64,000 bases of DNA. It comes from Areca catechu. Lineage: Eukaryota; Streptophyta; Magnoliopsida; Arecales; Arecaceae. The position numbers and the translations under genes were made by a program. Shown piece after piece: positions 11,351 through 22,594 of the stretch. The notes below the pieces were generated by a model, which saw only the letters and a list, made by a program, of their open reading frames with translations, was not told the DNA's origin and did no database searches. Numbering within the stretch: position 1 is the stretch's first letter; each line of letters begins with the position of its first letter. Location: NCBI GenBank assembly GCA_021397845.1, contig CM038044.1:44254354-44318353 (forward strand), in the 5' to 3' direction.

Positions 11351-11632
11351 GGATACTTATGCATGGGACACCAAATGACAAGAGACAAATACAAATGATA
11401 CTAAATGGTAAAAGACAAACAAAAATAAAACAAGCTCAAATAGACTTTATTATCTATGGACTAAACTTTATTGTTGGGCTAGGAAACAAGGTTCCTAATT
11501 TCCAATATTCCCTAAATGGCTTTGAAGACTCTGGCACAAAACTTCAGGTAGGTGGCAGTGAATCTTAATTTGGCTCCTAACATATGCCAAAGAGTCTTAA
11601 TAAAGTAACTATTGAATATCACTAGGACCAAA

Positions 11633-13287
11633 TCAATGGTGCGGTAAATGTCCTAGCCGGATGGGATAGAAGAGTGAATGAAACGTAATGGTGGATCGGG
11701 ATGGTGGATCGGGATGGTGGATGTTCAGAAATGGTGAATCAAGAATAAAAAAATTGTTAGAAAAAATATTTTGCATGGTTTTTAAAGGCTCTATAGCTTC
11801 TTGAGACTGATCCGTAGGGTTTTGTTCTTTGACAGTCAATACCCCAATATATGATCCTTCATCGATCTCTAGATCTAAACCTTCAACATTAATTAATTCC
11901 GAATCTTCTATGTTATCCTCAAATTGATCTCCATGGTTTTATCCTTGGATTTCATTTTGATCATTCCCGCTATTGATTTCTTTAGGCTGGGTAATTATTT
12001 TATCTTCAAGTAATTGTTCTTGATCATATTCGTCCATAAGGTTAGACCCAGCTTCATAAACTTCTTCCTTAAGTTCTTCAACAGGTTTAGGATTTTCTCT
12101 TTCTAGCCCTTCATTTGGACAAGATTTTGATTCTATTTCATCTTTTAATTCTTTAATTGGTTCAGGAGATCTTTCCTCTAAATTCTCAGTGGGTTCAGCC
12201 TCTTCTTCTTCATATTCATCAATTAGACTTGGTTCAGCTTTATATATTTCCACTTTAGGCTCTTCAATGGGTTCAATGATTTCTTCCTTACTAATTACTG
12301 GGATGATAGGAGTTGGCTTGCTTGAAAGAATTTGGTTAGAATTTGGCCTATGTCCAGATGTATAATTCCTATTAGACTTAGGTTGATTGATCAAGAGTTC
12401 CTTCTGATATGTATCAAATTTTCTAGCAATTTGATAAGCATCTTCTAGATAGTGAATTTCCCATTGAAATAATTCCCACTGGATGTCCTTACATAAACCA
12501 GCTCGAAATCTAAATATGATCATTGCTTCATATTCAACTGTACTACATCTCCTGATATACTCATTGAATTTGATAATATAATCGAATACAGTTGTATCAT
12601 CTTGTCTCAATTTGTACCATTGGTCTAAAAGTTTTTGCTCATAATAGTTATCTAGGTACTTTTCTCTATGTTTACTCTTCATTTCTCTCCAAGTATTTAT
12701 TTTATCCCCACTATAATAACTTTTTCACTCAACTTCTCCCCAATATGCTTTTGCATGTTGGACTAACTTTGATTTGGCAAATTGATACTTTCTTACTTCC
12801 GACATTTCATCAAATTCAAAGTACTGATCCATTTTCTTCTCCCAATCGACATACACCTTAGGGTTTCCATCAAAAGTGGGTGCATAGGGTCGATTACTCC
12901 TAAAGACTCCCTCCTCCTGATCTACAAAGTCTTGGCAAGGGTATCTAAGACTATACTCAGGGGTGAGATCATGACATTGGGCTCTTGGACCAAGGGGAGG
13001 TGGACTAGGTGTTCAGGCTCAGCATGGATCTTATGGACCTCTTCTATGAAATCATGGTGAAGTCGTCTTGGGTTGTATTCAGGAGTAAATTCATGATGAT
13101 GGACTCTTGGACCTCGAGGAATTGACCTATGTGACTCAGGTTCGATGGGGATCATTGGGGTCTCTTCAAGTGTCCCAACATGGTCCTTCACTTGACCTAA
13201 TTCCTTTCTTATTTGCCCTAATTGTCCATTTATGATATCAAACTTTTTAGTTAGGGTTCTCATAAAGAATTCAAGATTAGGATCCAT
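11633..13287 (-). pseudogene. gag-like protein with acidic linker, element (i)
   Basis: The start at 13287 reads MDPNLEFFMRTLTKKF with a coiled-coil-like QLGQIRKELGQVKDHV. The capsid region follows (APTFDGNPKVYVDWEKK in another frame near 12830, then YYEQKLLDQWYKLRQDD, FDYIIKFNEYIRRC and FRAGLCKDIQWELF in the frame 12682-11939). This is the Retrotrans_gag pattern of Ty3/gypsy. No zinc knuckle follows. Instead there is an acidic region with EIYKAEPSLIDEYEEEE and a second EVYEAGSNLMDEYDQEQ, then a region ending at 11633. Frameshifts and stops near 12690, 12920 and 11940 break it. Confidence 0.82.
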
Positions 13288-14789
13288 GGGTAAAATAGAC
13301 TGAGTGTGAGACTATTGGTATGGAGCTTCAAATCAATTGGGCCAACAATACAAACCTAACTTCTAGGGCTCCTAGACTTAGAAGTTCAAACACAGGACTT
13401 AACTAGATACTACTTAAGAATGTAATTACCCTATTCACTGGCCAGGTAAGAGATGGTTTTGCGGGAGGCTCCCCTCGCTTTCGTGAGGTACTAATTAAAA
13501 ACCACAAGTCTGCTTAAGGTGTTTGCCATTGGACCTCTAGCCTTAGACACCAATTTCAAGGAATAAGTACAAACTCAAATAATACTTTATCTTATCTTGC
13601 ACTTGAACCCGACTTGTGGGTATCCCTAGTTTTAGATTCCTACTTAATTTCAATTATGGCTTAGGTCAATGCAAATGTGGATAATTTTTTTGGGCCAAGG
13701 AAAAGTAATGGCCTCCTTCCCTTATGTTATGATTGAATGCCCTTAATTGGATTTAGAAATGGATGCACAAACAATCAACTTGCTAACAAGATATCTATAC
13801 TAGCTCAAATATATGATTCAAACCCGAATTTCAAAGTTTCAAAAATTCAAAAATTAAATTAAAAATTATAGATCTGGAAATATAATTTTTAAAACTTAAT
13901 TTTTAAAAATTAATTTTTGAAATTTAGTTAGAAAATTTGTTCATGGAAGTACAAGTTGTTAAAAGAGGATTTCAGCCACTAACAAACTTCTAACTAGCTA
14001 GTTTTTAAAAATCCAAAATTAAAATTTTGAAATTTATAAAAAAATAAAATGTAAATTTGAATTATTAGATGTTAGAGTTAAGGCTTCATATTTTGAAATT
14101 TATATTTTAATTCTCAAGTTTTGGTAAGGAAATTCAAATTTGAAAGCTTGTTGTAGAAGTAGTTACAAGAAGCTTCTAGCCAACAAACTCTTAACCATCT
14201 AACATCCAAAATTTGAAATTAAATTCAAAAAAATTCCAGAATTCGAATTTTAATGAATTGATATCTCATATCCAAATCTAAAATTCAAAGCAAAAAAAAA
14301 AATTTTTGAATTTTTTTCTAAAATCTAATGGAACAACTAAATGGAGGGAAACTAGAATTGAAACAAGCTATGAACTAGTTAAGGCAGCAGATTAAAGTGA
14401 TGAAAATTAAACTAAGAATTCGAAGAAAATATTTTTTAAAAATTTTAGATCTCAGATTATAACATCCTAAAGTAAAGAAAAAGATTTTTTTTGTATTTTT
14501 TTGCCTATTTAAAAAAATATTAAAATTCATGGAAAACTCAGGTTGGTGCTAGTACAGAAATTTCAGCAATCAGCAAACCTCCAATTGACTAGATTCAAAA
14601 TTCAAAACTTAAATTTTAAAATCTCAAAAAAATTAAAATTTAAATTAAAACTTTCAGATCTTGGAGTTAAGATTCTAGATCTCAAATTTTAAAATTTAAG
14701 TCTCAAATTTTTATCTTTGAATTTCGGACTTAAAGGCAAGCAACACAAAGGGAACAAAATTTCAGCAACTTGACCTAGTAGAACCTAAA
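13288..14789 (-). other. 5' leader of element (i), gene-free
   Basis: About 1.5 kb between PBS and gag start. The part next to gag (13438-13565) is clearly similar to 40213-40345 in the leader of element (ii). The rest (13830-14770) is a run of AT-rich stretches built from AAATTTGAA/TTTTAAAATT words. No coding sequence is seen. Confidence 0.7.
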
Positions 14790-14801
14790 GCTCTGGTACC
14801 A
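14790..14801 (-). other. PBS of element (i)
   Basis: On the minus strand TGGTACCAGAGC lies five bases from the LTR end. It differs by one base from TGGTATCAGAGC, the plant PBS complementary to initiator tRNA-Met. Confidence 0.85.
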
Positions 14802-14806
14802 AAAAT

Positions 14807-16267
14807 TGATGGGGGAAAAAAATAAAATGATGAATGGAGAGTTTTAGCAAGCTAACCAGAAAGCAAACTTGAGCAATTAATTATCAAATAAATGAGCTAA
14901 ATTAATCCAAGAAAAGAATTTTCATAAGGAGACTAGTTGATCTAATTTTTAAGACCCGCAATGTAGATCTAGTTCAAAATAAGGATTAGGATCTTCATGG
15001 CAAGGAAACCATCACTACTATGGCAAGATAACATTCAAATGATCAGATATAATGAAGCTTAGGAAGAGTTTTCCTACCAATAATGATGGCTAATTATTTG
15101 GTGGAAGAAGGAGCTCTCATCACTCAAGGATTGAGACCTAGAAGTCAAGATTGGCACTCTCTACTTTGAGACTCACCTTGGCCTTGATCCATGGCGTGGA
15201 GACCTTCATCCTTGACCTAGGAACCTGAGAGAATCTGCAAAGAAATTTGGGATTAGACATGGAAGAAGAATTGGAGTTGGAATGGAAACAAAGAAAAAAG
15301 GAAGAAGAAGAAAGTGGCCGGCGGCTTGGGACTTGGAGCTTGATCATAGATCCATCAATGGGCATCCCATCCTTTACCCCTTGCAAAAGCACTCTTCACT
15401 CTCAAACTCAAACTTAAAAAACTCTCATTCTCTCCTTGGATAAGGATTTACACACTCAAACTAGCTAGAAAACTTTCACTCCAAACAAGAACTCAAAAAA
15501 ACTAGAATATAAGAAAACAATCCTTTCATTAATTCAAATCATAGCATAGAATGAATACAATGAGAGCCTAGGGATCCTATTTATAGGCTCCAATGCTAGG
15601 AATTTTGTCCAAGGAAGAAGAGGAGGGGATAAGGATGGCTTAGTTGGCTTCAACAATTTTTAGGTAAGTGGTTTTAACTAAAAATAAATTATTGGTAGAA
15701 AGTTACAACCACTTTGATATGTGGCATCTAGAAGATCCTAATGTGGCTTTCAAATACTGATGTGAAGGCTTAGGTGTCATAAGTTGTGGCATCCTACATG
15801 TCAAATATTGTTGGGGTAGTGGAAGGAATCTTTATGTTCCCCATAAAACTCTTGATGTAGTGTAATTCCTTCTCTCCCAAGGTTGTTTGATGAGTTGTTC
15901 CCTCATGTACTTCAAATCTTGGCATGAATTAGGCTTGGGCTTGGTCTTGAAGAGGTTTGAATAGTTAATCTTGGACTTGAAGAGGATGCCCTCCATCATG
16001 CTTTGGGCTTGAGCCGAATGGGCTTCTTCCATGTGTTGGCTTATGAGCCAAATCATGCTTCAAGAAAATTTGTCTTATGAACATGCTTCAAGAAAATTAA
16101 TTTCTTCCATGTGTTGGCTTACAAGCCAAATCATGCTTCAAGAAAATTTGGCTTATGAACATGTTTCAGGAAAATTTGTAACTTGCTTTGAAAATTTTAT
16201 TAACTATAGCTACAAAAACAAAGTGAGTTAATCAAAGAATATATTCTTATTATGGATGTCCCCATCA
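14807..16267 (-). repeat. Element (i) 5' LTR
   Basis: 1461 bp, TGATGGGG...CCCCATCA, paired with 9307-10770. It is followed by the second TAGCT. A minus-strand TATAAATA at 15578-15585 is the likely promoter element. Confidence 0.94.
15578..15585 (-). promoter_or_regulatory. TATA box in element (i) 5' LTR
   Basis: TATAAATA on the minus strand, conserved at the equivalent place in the partner LTR. Transcription from it would run left into the gag-like gene. Confidence 0.55.
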
Positions 16268-16272
16268 TAGCT
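16268..16272. other. TSD TAGCT, right copy (element i)
   Basis: TAGCT after the CCCCATCA end, identical to 9302-9306. Confidence 0.95.
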
Positions 16273-16353
16273 GATATATTGACCAAATCACTTCAAGAAG
16301 ATCAGTTTTGTATGATTAAAAGAGAGTTAGGGGTCATTAATCCATTCAATTAA
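16273..16353 (+). pseudogene. Sirevirus RNase H, last part
   Basis: The sequence continues the interrupted pol with ADILTKSLQEDQFCMIKREL and ends at a stop near 16351 after the NPFN codons. This is the usual Sirevirus pol C-terminus and proves that both flanks of element (i) were one gene. Confidence 0.88.
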
Positions 16354-16488
16354 ATTTTGATCTTTTCATGACTTTTTAATTTCATTGATCAAACCCTTCT
16401 AAAAATTATATTTAGTCATTCATAATCCTTTGAAATAAATCTTCATGATTTTCTGTGGTTTTTCCCATTTCTTTTGGATTATTTGCCG

Positions 16489-16616
16489 AAGTGTCGACAC
16501 TTGACTCTCAGTCATGAGTCGACACTTGCAGGTGTCGACACTTCAAAGTTTCAACACCTGCAAGTGTCGACACTTGACTCTCAGTGTCGATACCTGCAAG
16601 TGTCGACACTTGACTG
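16489..16616. repeat. Palindromic TGTCGACA repeat cluster
   Basis: Within 128 bases there are at least five copies of GTGTCGACACTTG or close variants (TGTCGATACC, GTTTCAACACC) in both orientations, separated by CTCTCAGT and CTGCAAG words. TGTCGACA is its own reverse complement. The same word recurs in the Sirevirus 3' LTR near 20040-20345. It lies between pol and the envelope-like ORF. Confidence 0.88.
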
Positions 16617-16869
16617 ATGGATTTTTGAAATCAAATAAGGTAACCGTTCACTTTTTTCTCACTTTTTCTTCCCAAATCCATGAGCTGACTCACAGGTAAG
16701 CCCCTCCAAACCATCCATTTCCTTTCTATTACTTCTCATTAGTGTCAATTTCTTGTTTGAATCCTTTCTCCCTCACTTTCTCTCCATTCCTCAAACGTTA
16801 TTCACAATTTTCACCGAGAAAAACCCATCCTTCCTTCCCCCATTTGTTTTTTCTCTTATTTTCTTGGAA

Positions 16870-18413
16870 ATGGGTCCTAGAAAATAACTTGTCCGGAGAC
16901 CTCGACCATCTGTTCAGGAGGCAGAGCATCGAACAAAGGCTAGGCATGAAGATCAGGAAGTGGAACCCCCTGTTCAGTTAGATGTTCTGATCAGATCGTC
17001 GGTTCCTGTAGTAGATAGGATGAGTTCTAAGGTTATTGTTAGCGGACGACGTGTGGACTTTGATTTCCTGGACCAGCAGCATTTAAGGATTGGAGATTGG
17101 CTGCGAGATGCTGGCTTGGAGCACTTCTACACCCTGTCTCAGAGGTTCTACCCTGGATTAATCAGAGAGTTTTATGGGACTCTAGCCAGAGGTGGTGATG
17201 GTTGGATTGCAATGGTACAGGGCACTGAGGTTCCGCTTTCCACAGAGGTTCTGAGCAGAGTTTGGGAGTTACCTATGAGAGGCTCTGTAGAGGATGCCTT
17301 AGTGGATCGCATGAGTGGACTCCGATGCATTTTCGAGATAGATGTCTTGGTAGATGGAGCCACAGTTGTTGCCTCTAGACTTACGCCAGAGACGAGGCTA
17401 CTGCACCACATCGTCGCCCAGATCTTACTATCGAAGATCGGGCATTTCGACTTTATCACTGAGTGGGAGCTACTAGTCATGGTATCACTCATACAACATG
17501 CCCATGTTTGCCTACCAGTACTTATAGTCTATCAGATGACGGAGATAGTGACCAGTCGGAGACTTTGCCTGCCCTACAATATGAGTTTGACGATGTTATT
17601 TAGGGTGTATGGAGTCATCGTAGACGAAGAGCCATACAGGCAGCTTCTGTATACTGATGTCTACGACATGAGATCTCTTCACAGGATGGGGTATCATCTG
17701 GTCAGAGGTCAGTGAAGACAACGTGTATCAGGACAGACCGCTGATGTAGATGAGGAGGCAGTAGAGGAGGAGCACATTTTTAGTGAGGAGGCCAGGCCAT
17801 CTATACCACACAGAGAGATTCCAGACACTCAGCCCGAGCCTACCGTTCAGCCAGAGACTGCTGCTCCTGCACCATCAGAGACACCTGGCACTAGAGACTC
17901 TCTTGGAGACAAGATTGCCCGACTGGAGACAGAGAACTTGATCATTAGACAGTGGGTTGATCAGATGCATCAGGAGATGAGAGCTGAGCATCAGGGATTT
18001 AGAGATGGTTTTTCTACCATACTTATAGCTTTGGATAGATTGTCAAGCAGAATACCATCCTCTTAACATACAGACTCTCATACAGCACCACCTGCCCCAC
18101 CGGCACCATCTGCCCCAGCACCGAATTCAGGAGATGATCAGATGGACTCCTCCATAGAGTTCAATGTTGGAGACTTCATGACAGAGCCAGAGTCGGTTGC
18201 TCCTGAGACTGCTTCTAGGACACCAGTTCCAGATCCCTCTTGTCCATCTTTTTAGACACCTATTCTTTCTAGTCCTAGTCACACCAATCCTGATCCTTCA
18301 GATACATTTGCTTTCACCCCCATTCTTCCCATTGACTCATTCGATTACCCTACTCCTATATTTAGTACTCCTACTATGACTCACCTATTCCTTCTACATC
18401 CTCCTTGATCCGG
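16870..18413 (+). pseudogene. Envelope-like ORF of the Sirevirus
   Basis: The likely start is ATG 16870, with a stop five codons later; the same frame is then open to 17715 and, past single stops at 17713 and 18064, reads to about 18413. The middle carries a VVSGRRVDFDFLD-type start, LRDAGLEHFYTLSQRFYPGLIREFYG and VQGTEVPLSTEVLSRVW blocks resembling the plant-specific domain found in Athila and Sirevirus extra ORFs. Near 17905-18060 a heptad-like helix (DKIARLETENLIIRQWVDQM) is followed by a Pro/Ala/Ser-rich tail. I see no clear signal peptide or transmembrane segment in the open part. The function of these ORFs is unproven. Confidence 0.75.
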
Positions 18414-18970
18414 GAACTAGAACTTTATACTCCTGGTTTCCTCATTCTAGAGTCAGGTCCTATCTTTGATCTTACTCCCCTTCACACTGATACTGTCCCT
18501 GTCACTGCTGCTCCTGCTACTGATGTAGCCTCTTCCTCGATGACACCAACCAGTGGTAGAGCATATATCAGATGCAGAGGTCGAGGCCGTGGCATTGCAT
18601 CTAGACTGACCTGAACTAGATTATCTGATCTCCGATCATTGTGGCCATGACCCCAACCTTCTAGGGATACCGAACCGATTGAGATCGGGTCCTTCTCTAA
18701 TGAGGAGAGCACTTCTTCGGGTTGATCTATGTATTAGTTAGTCTGCAGTCTGTACTTTTCATTTTTTTGCTATGTAAAATTTAGTTACATGTATTTTTGG
18801 TATTAGACTGTATCTCTCTAATGTAGTAACTCTTTGAATCTAATGTATTAACTTTTAGTATAATGAATATTATGTTTGATGTTCTTTTAAACTTGTTAAA
18901 ATTTTATATGAGCATGATGTTCAATCTTATTACAATGTTTCATGACTATTTTTTTTTAACCTTTTTAATG
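18414..18970 (+). other. Region after the envelope-like ORF
   Basis: A short frame (18405-18614) with an RCRGRGRGIASR basic tail may be the frameshifted end of the envelope-like protein. The rest, to the first PPT-like block, is T-rich and non-coding. Confidence 0.45.
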
Positions 18971-18974
18971 ATGA

Positions 18975-19193
18975 CAAAAAGGGGGAGAATAATGAGAGTA
19001 AAATGGTTTATAAAGGGGGAGAATAATGAAAATAATGTATGGTGAGAGCAAAAAAAATTAATTGAAAATTAAATGAAACAAAGAAAGAAGCAATAAGTAA
19101 GGGGGAGAAAAAAGTATTTTATCAAGAAAATTTATCATTGCAGTTTTTAATTATTTCAAGAAATTTTTTTTTCAGATCATAGGTTGAGGGGGA
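18975..19193 (+). other. Multiple polypurine tracts of the Sirevirus
   Basis: Four PPT-like blocks lie well before the LTR: AAAAAGGGGGAGAATAATGA at 18976, AAAGGGGGAGAATAATGA at 19012, AAGGGGGAGAAAAAAG near 19099 and GAGGGGGAGC near 19186. The tract next to the LTR (19757-19770) makes five. Multiple PPTs are a described Sirevirus feature and support the lineage call. Confidence 0.85.
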
Positions 19194-19199
19194 GCTTTT

Positions 19200-19756
19200 G
19201 CTTTGATATTCATGTTCTACCTTTCAACTCTTTGCTTTGATGCTTTCATTTCTATTTTGATTGCATATCCTGATACACCTCATGATCTATCAATTCTGTT
19301 CCGATACTATCTATCCTTTTGATACATGTTTTATGCTTTGATATCTTTAGAAGCAATTCCTTACTAACCTTGCTCTGACATTCCTCATGCTGAAATGCAA
19401 ATCTTTCGGATTTGAAATAATGTTTGTTTGGGCATCTCATGTAAATATACATCTAGGCCATGTTATTCATAAGCTCTGATATTTTATAATTTCGAGCGTT
19501 GATGCATTTTAATTATAACTCTGATACATCATAATCATAGCTCTGATACTGAAGCTATAATTCTCTGAAAATTCATCATGCATATATATATAGCTCTAAT
19601 AGATTGAAAATGAGTCTCATTCCTTGATAATTTTTTATAAATATAGACTCTAACAATAATCATCATCAGCTGTGAACCCTTCTGATAAAAGCTGCATACT
19701 TGTTCAAAATATTTTAAGCTTTTCACATGAATATACTTAAAGGTTTTGTCATCATC
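19200..19756 (+). other. Spacer with CTCTGATA words
   Basis: Non-coding stretch between the upstream PPT copies and the LTR-proximal PPT. The words CTCTGATA, CTGATACA and TTTGATA recur about ten times in degenerate spacing between 19200 and 19560. No gene is supported. Confidence 0.5.
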
Positions 19757-19770
19757 AAAAAGGAAGAGAT
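19757..19770 (+). other. LTR-proximal PPT of the Sirevirus
   Basis: AAAAAGGAAGAGAT directly precedes the LTR start, in the canonical primer position. Confidence 0.75.
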
Positions 19771-21237
19771 TATTGACTCCTGTATTGATTTTGATGATTA
19801 ACAAAATACTTAAGTATATTTGAGCACTAACTAGTTGTTAAAGCATGTCTTATCATAAATAGGTACTCATCAAATTAGTTATCTGACTGCTTGTTGAATG
19901 GTTGAAGAAGTCCTCCATTTGAAGAAGAATTTCATGGGAAATAGATTTAAGAACATGAGATTGACTTGGAGGAACTCAAGTTTGAAGTTTGAAGAAAATT
20001 CAGCAGTGTTTCAGTTGGGTTTTAAGTCAGGTTCAATCAAGTGTCGACTCACAAGAGTTTTAGCTGATACGTAGAATGAAATTTCAGTCGACATGCCTGA
20101 ACTGTTGACTCACAAAAATCAAGTGTCAACTCATATGTCAACTCAAGGGTTGACTCAAGGCCTGAGACAAAAGTTATATAGAACATGCTGAATTCAGAGA
20201 TTTTTCTCAAGTGTCGACTCACTAGAAAACTCTCCTGAGATTTCCAGAGACCTTCAAAGGATAATTTTTGAACTATGTGTTGACTGATAAAAGCAAAGTG
20301 TCGACCAAAGTATCGACTCATGACCTGAAGTGTCGACACTTGAAGTTCTGCAAAACAGTAACGGCTAGTTTTTTTCAAACATAGAACTTCTCCTTTTTGC
20401 CCCTAACGACTATTTTCACCTCTCCAACAGTCAGAAATGGCTATTTGAAGCTTGGAAAGGTATTTAAAATGATTTAAACTCAAGAGAGAAGTAGAGGATG
20501 AGTTTGTATTAATTATTCATTAAGAGTTCATCTACCTTCAAGTGAAGTTGAGCCTCCAAGCACCAAAGCATTCAAGAGCACTCAAGTCCATTCATTCAAG
20601 CATTGATTGAGGCTTCAACCACTCCAAGTCAAGTATCTACAAAGAGCTTTAAAGAGATATTTGCCTTTATTTGAAAGCTTACTTGTATTTCTTACATTTA
20701 TTTGATTCTCTTGTAAGAGGTTTTTGGTTAGCCTTGGAAAACCAAAGAGGTTTTTGGATAGCCTTGAAAAATCAAAGAAGTTTTTGGTTAGCCTTGTAAA
20801 AACCAAGTTAGGTTGTTGGTAAGCCTAGAAAATCAACGGAGGTTTTTTGTTAGCCTTGTAAAACCAAGGGGTTTTGACTTGTTTTCCCGATGAAAACAAG
20901 TTGGATTTTGATTAGTGAGCTAGAAAAACTAATCGAATGTAATCAAGAAAGATTATAGTAGAATTCTCAAGTAGACCTTGGGGAGTGGATGTAGGTGCTT
21001 GGTGTGCACCAAACCACTATAAATTATTGTGTTTGTGATTATTTGCTTTATCTCTATTTGCTTAATTTACTTTGCAATTGCTTACTTCTTTCCGCCGCAT
21101 ATAATTGCATTGCACACAAACACTTGCAATACACTAACACTTGAATTGTGTTTCATCAGCACATATCTTGAAAAACTTTTTTTTTAAAAAAAAGGGCCCA
21201 ATTCACCCCCTCCTCTTGGGCTACTAGCTGGGCAACA
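19771..21237 (+). repeat. Sirevirus 3' LTR
   Basis: 1467 bp from TATTGACTCC (a changed TGTTG start) to the conserved GGGCCCAATTCACCCCC...GGGCAACA end, which is typical of Sirevirus LTRs. It holds several GTGTCGACTCAC/TGTCGACACTT words (20040-20345) and a 30-bp tandem array (20716-20870). The next base begins Athila gag. The partner 5' LTR is missing. Confidence 0.88.
20716..20870. repeat. 30-bp tandem array in the Sirevirus LTR
   Basis: Five imperfect units of about 30 bp, each with TTTTTGGTTAGCCTTG followed by AAAACCAAAGAGG. Each unit contains TTGG...CCAA and could fold into a small hairpin. Confidence 0.85.
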
Positions 21238-21239
21238 CC

Positions 21240-22137
21240 AGTGCTTTTATAATGGATTGTCAAAAAAGCATAGGCAAATGGTTGACTCATCCTATGGTAA
21301 GACATTCTGGCTCAAGAATGAGCATGAGGCTTGGCAACTATTTGAGACCCTGAGGAAAAATTTATTGCACTACATGTCTACCACATCTAGAGAAACTCCT
21401 AGGCTAAATCCTAAAAGAGGTGGAATGTATGAGGTAAGCCACTATGTAGACATCCAAAGCAAGGTCGATACACTATCCTAGACTGTGGGTGCACTATCCT
21501 AAAAATTTGACCAATTCTTGCAAGTCGATCACATCACTTTTTCGTGTGCACAGTTCCAAGATGTTTGTATAATCTGTTCAAGTCATGCTCACACTATAGG
21601 TGATTACCCAGTAGTCCATCAGTTTCCTGAGCTTGTACAGGAACAAGCCCACCCAGCCGAACCCATACTATTCCTATACCAGGAAATAACCGTACTCAAA
21701 TACATATAATCCAGGCTGGAGGAATCATCCAAATTTCTTGTGGAAACAATAACTTGTGTCAACCTAGCTTCTAACATACCCAATCACTAGCGCAATAACA
21801 TATTATATCCTTAGTTTCAGGATGCCCCATACCCTTCTCCTAGTAACTATAACTCCAATTTTGAGGAGAAAGTTCTACAAGCTTTGGCTAGGCTAGAAAC
21901 CAACTCTCAAATCCTTGACTCCCAAACTCGAATCGACCAACTAGCTGTAGTCCTCTACAAGTGGGAGGAAGGGAAATTACCTAGCCAACCTATTAGCAAT
22001 CCAAAGGGGCAATATAGGGCTGAGAGCTCCAATGTTCTTGAACATCAACCTGAGGATGCTAAATCTATAATGACCCTTGAAGTGGAAAGATTTTGGAGCA
22101 GTTGCAAAGGACCAATGCATCAAGATCCCAAACTCTA
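21240..22137 (+). pseudogene. Athila-type gag fragment
   Basis: The frame starts directly after the Sirevirus LTR with CFYNGLSKKHRQMVDSS, the capsid C-terminal block of Athila gag. Then come GGMYEV, SKVDTLS(stop)TVGALS, a residual zinc knuckle CIICSSHAHTIGDYP (last Cys lost) and RLETNSQILDSQTRIDQLAV with KLPSQPISNPKGQ, the conserved end of Athila gag. Stops at 21479, 21500 and 21707 plus frame changes break it. Confidence 0.85.
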
Positions 22138-22594
22138 AACAAACCCAAATTACCAGATGATAAGGAAGACTCTAAGGAGAAGAATGAACCAATTTTTTTA
22201 GCATCTGCAATTAGAGTTCCATACCCAAGTACTTAGAAAAACCTCTACCTTCGGGTAAAATAGGGGCTAAGATGAATGAAATGCTTGAATTATTCAAACA
22301 AGTCAATATCAATCTTCTACTTTTAGATGCCATCAAGCAAGTCCCAACCTATGTTAAATTTTTGAAAGATTTATGCACCCAAAAACATAGATCTCAGGTA
22401 CACATCCTAAAGAAAGTCTGCCTCACTGAGCAAGCTAGCTCAGTCTTTTAACACACATCTCCATCCAAGGACCCTGGTATCCCTATCATTTTTTATGTTA
22501 TAGAGGGCCTAACCATTAATAAAGCCTTATCAAACTTAGGAGCAAGTGTCAATCTCCTTCCAAGTTCGGTATATAAACTTTTTGGATTTGGAGA
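22138..22594 (+). pseudogene. Athila-type protease, first part
   Basis: Decayed frame with EKPLPSGK, FKQVNINLLLLDAIKQVPTY, KFLKDLCT and DPGIPIIFYVIEGL, leading to the protease active site. That site reads ALSNLGASVNLLP: the catalytic Asp of the DLGAS motif is Asn here (codon 22533-22535). The coding sequence is cut by a solo LTR after YKLFGFG and resumes at 24355. Confidence 0.85.

Larger units (their letters stand above)
9307..16267 (-). mobile_element. Element (i): gag-chromodomain LTR element without pol
   Basis: Two direct LTRs (9307-10770 and 14807-16267) with TGATGGGG/CCCCATCA ends enclose about 4.0 kb. A PBS next to the right LTR and a PPT next to the left LTR set the orientation to minus. 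On that strand the interior codes for a gag-like protein, an acidic linker and the integrase C-terminus with chromodomain. No protease, RT, RNase H or integrase core can be found. The LTRs differ at about 20 of the first 330 bases, so the insertion is of middle age. It is homologous in layout to elements (ii) and (iii). Confidence 0.93.
5723..21237 (+). mobile_element. Sirevirus-type Ty1/copia element, 5'-truncated, split by element (i)
   Basis: Reading rightward: gag C-terminus, protease, integrase, RT, RNase H, an envelope-like ORF, several PPT-like AAAGGGGGAGA blocks and a complete 3' LTR. This gene order, the extra ORF after pol and the multiple PPTs are hallmarks of the Sirevirus (SIRE/Maximus) lineage. 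The 5' LTR, PBS and most of gag are missing. Element (i) with its TSD occupies 9307-16272. Sirevirus LTR sequence is followed directly by Athila gag at 21238, so the Sirevirus inserted into the Athila-type element. Confidence 0.92.

Noticed and set aside
19200..19560. CTCTGATA words as a regulatory array
   Set aside because: Spacing and sequence are too irregular to claim a functional array; kept only as a description.
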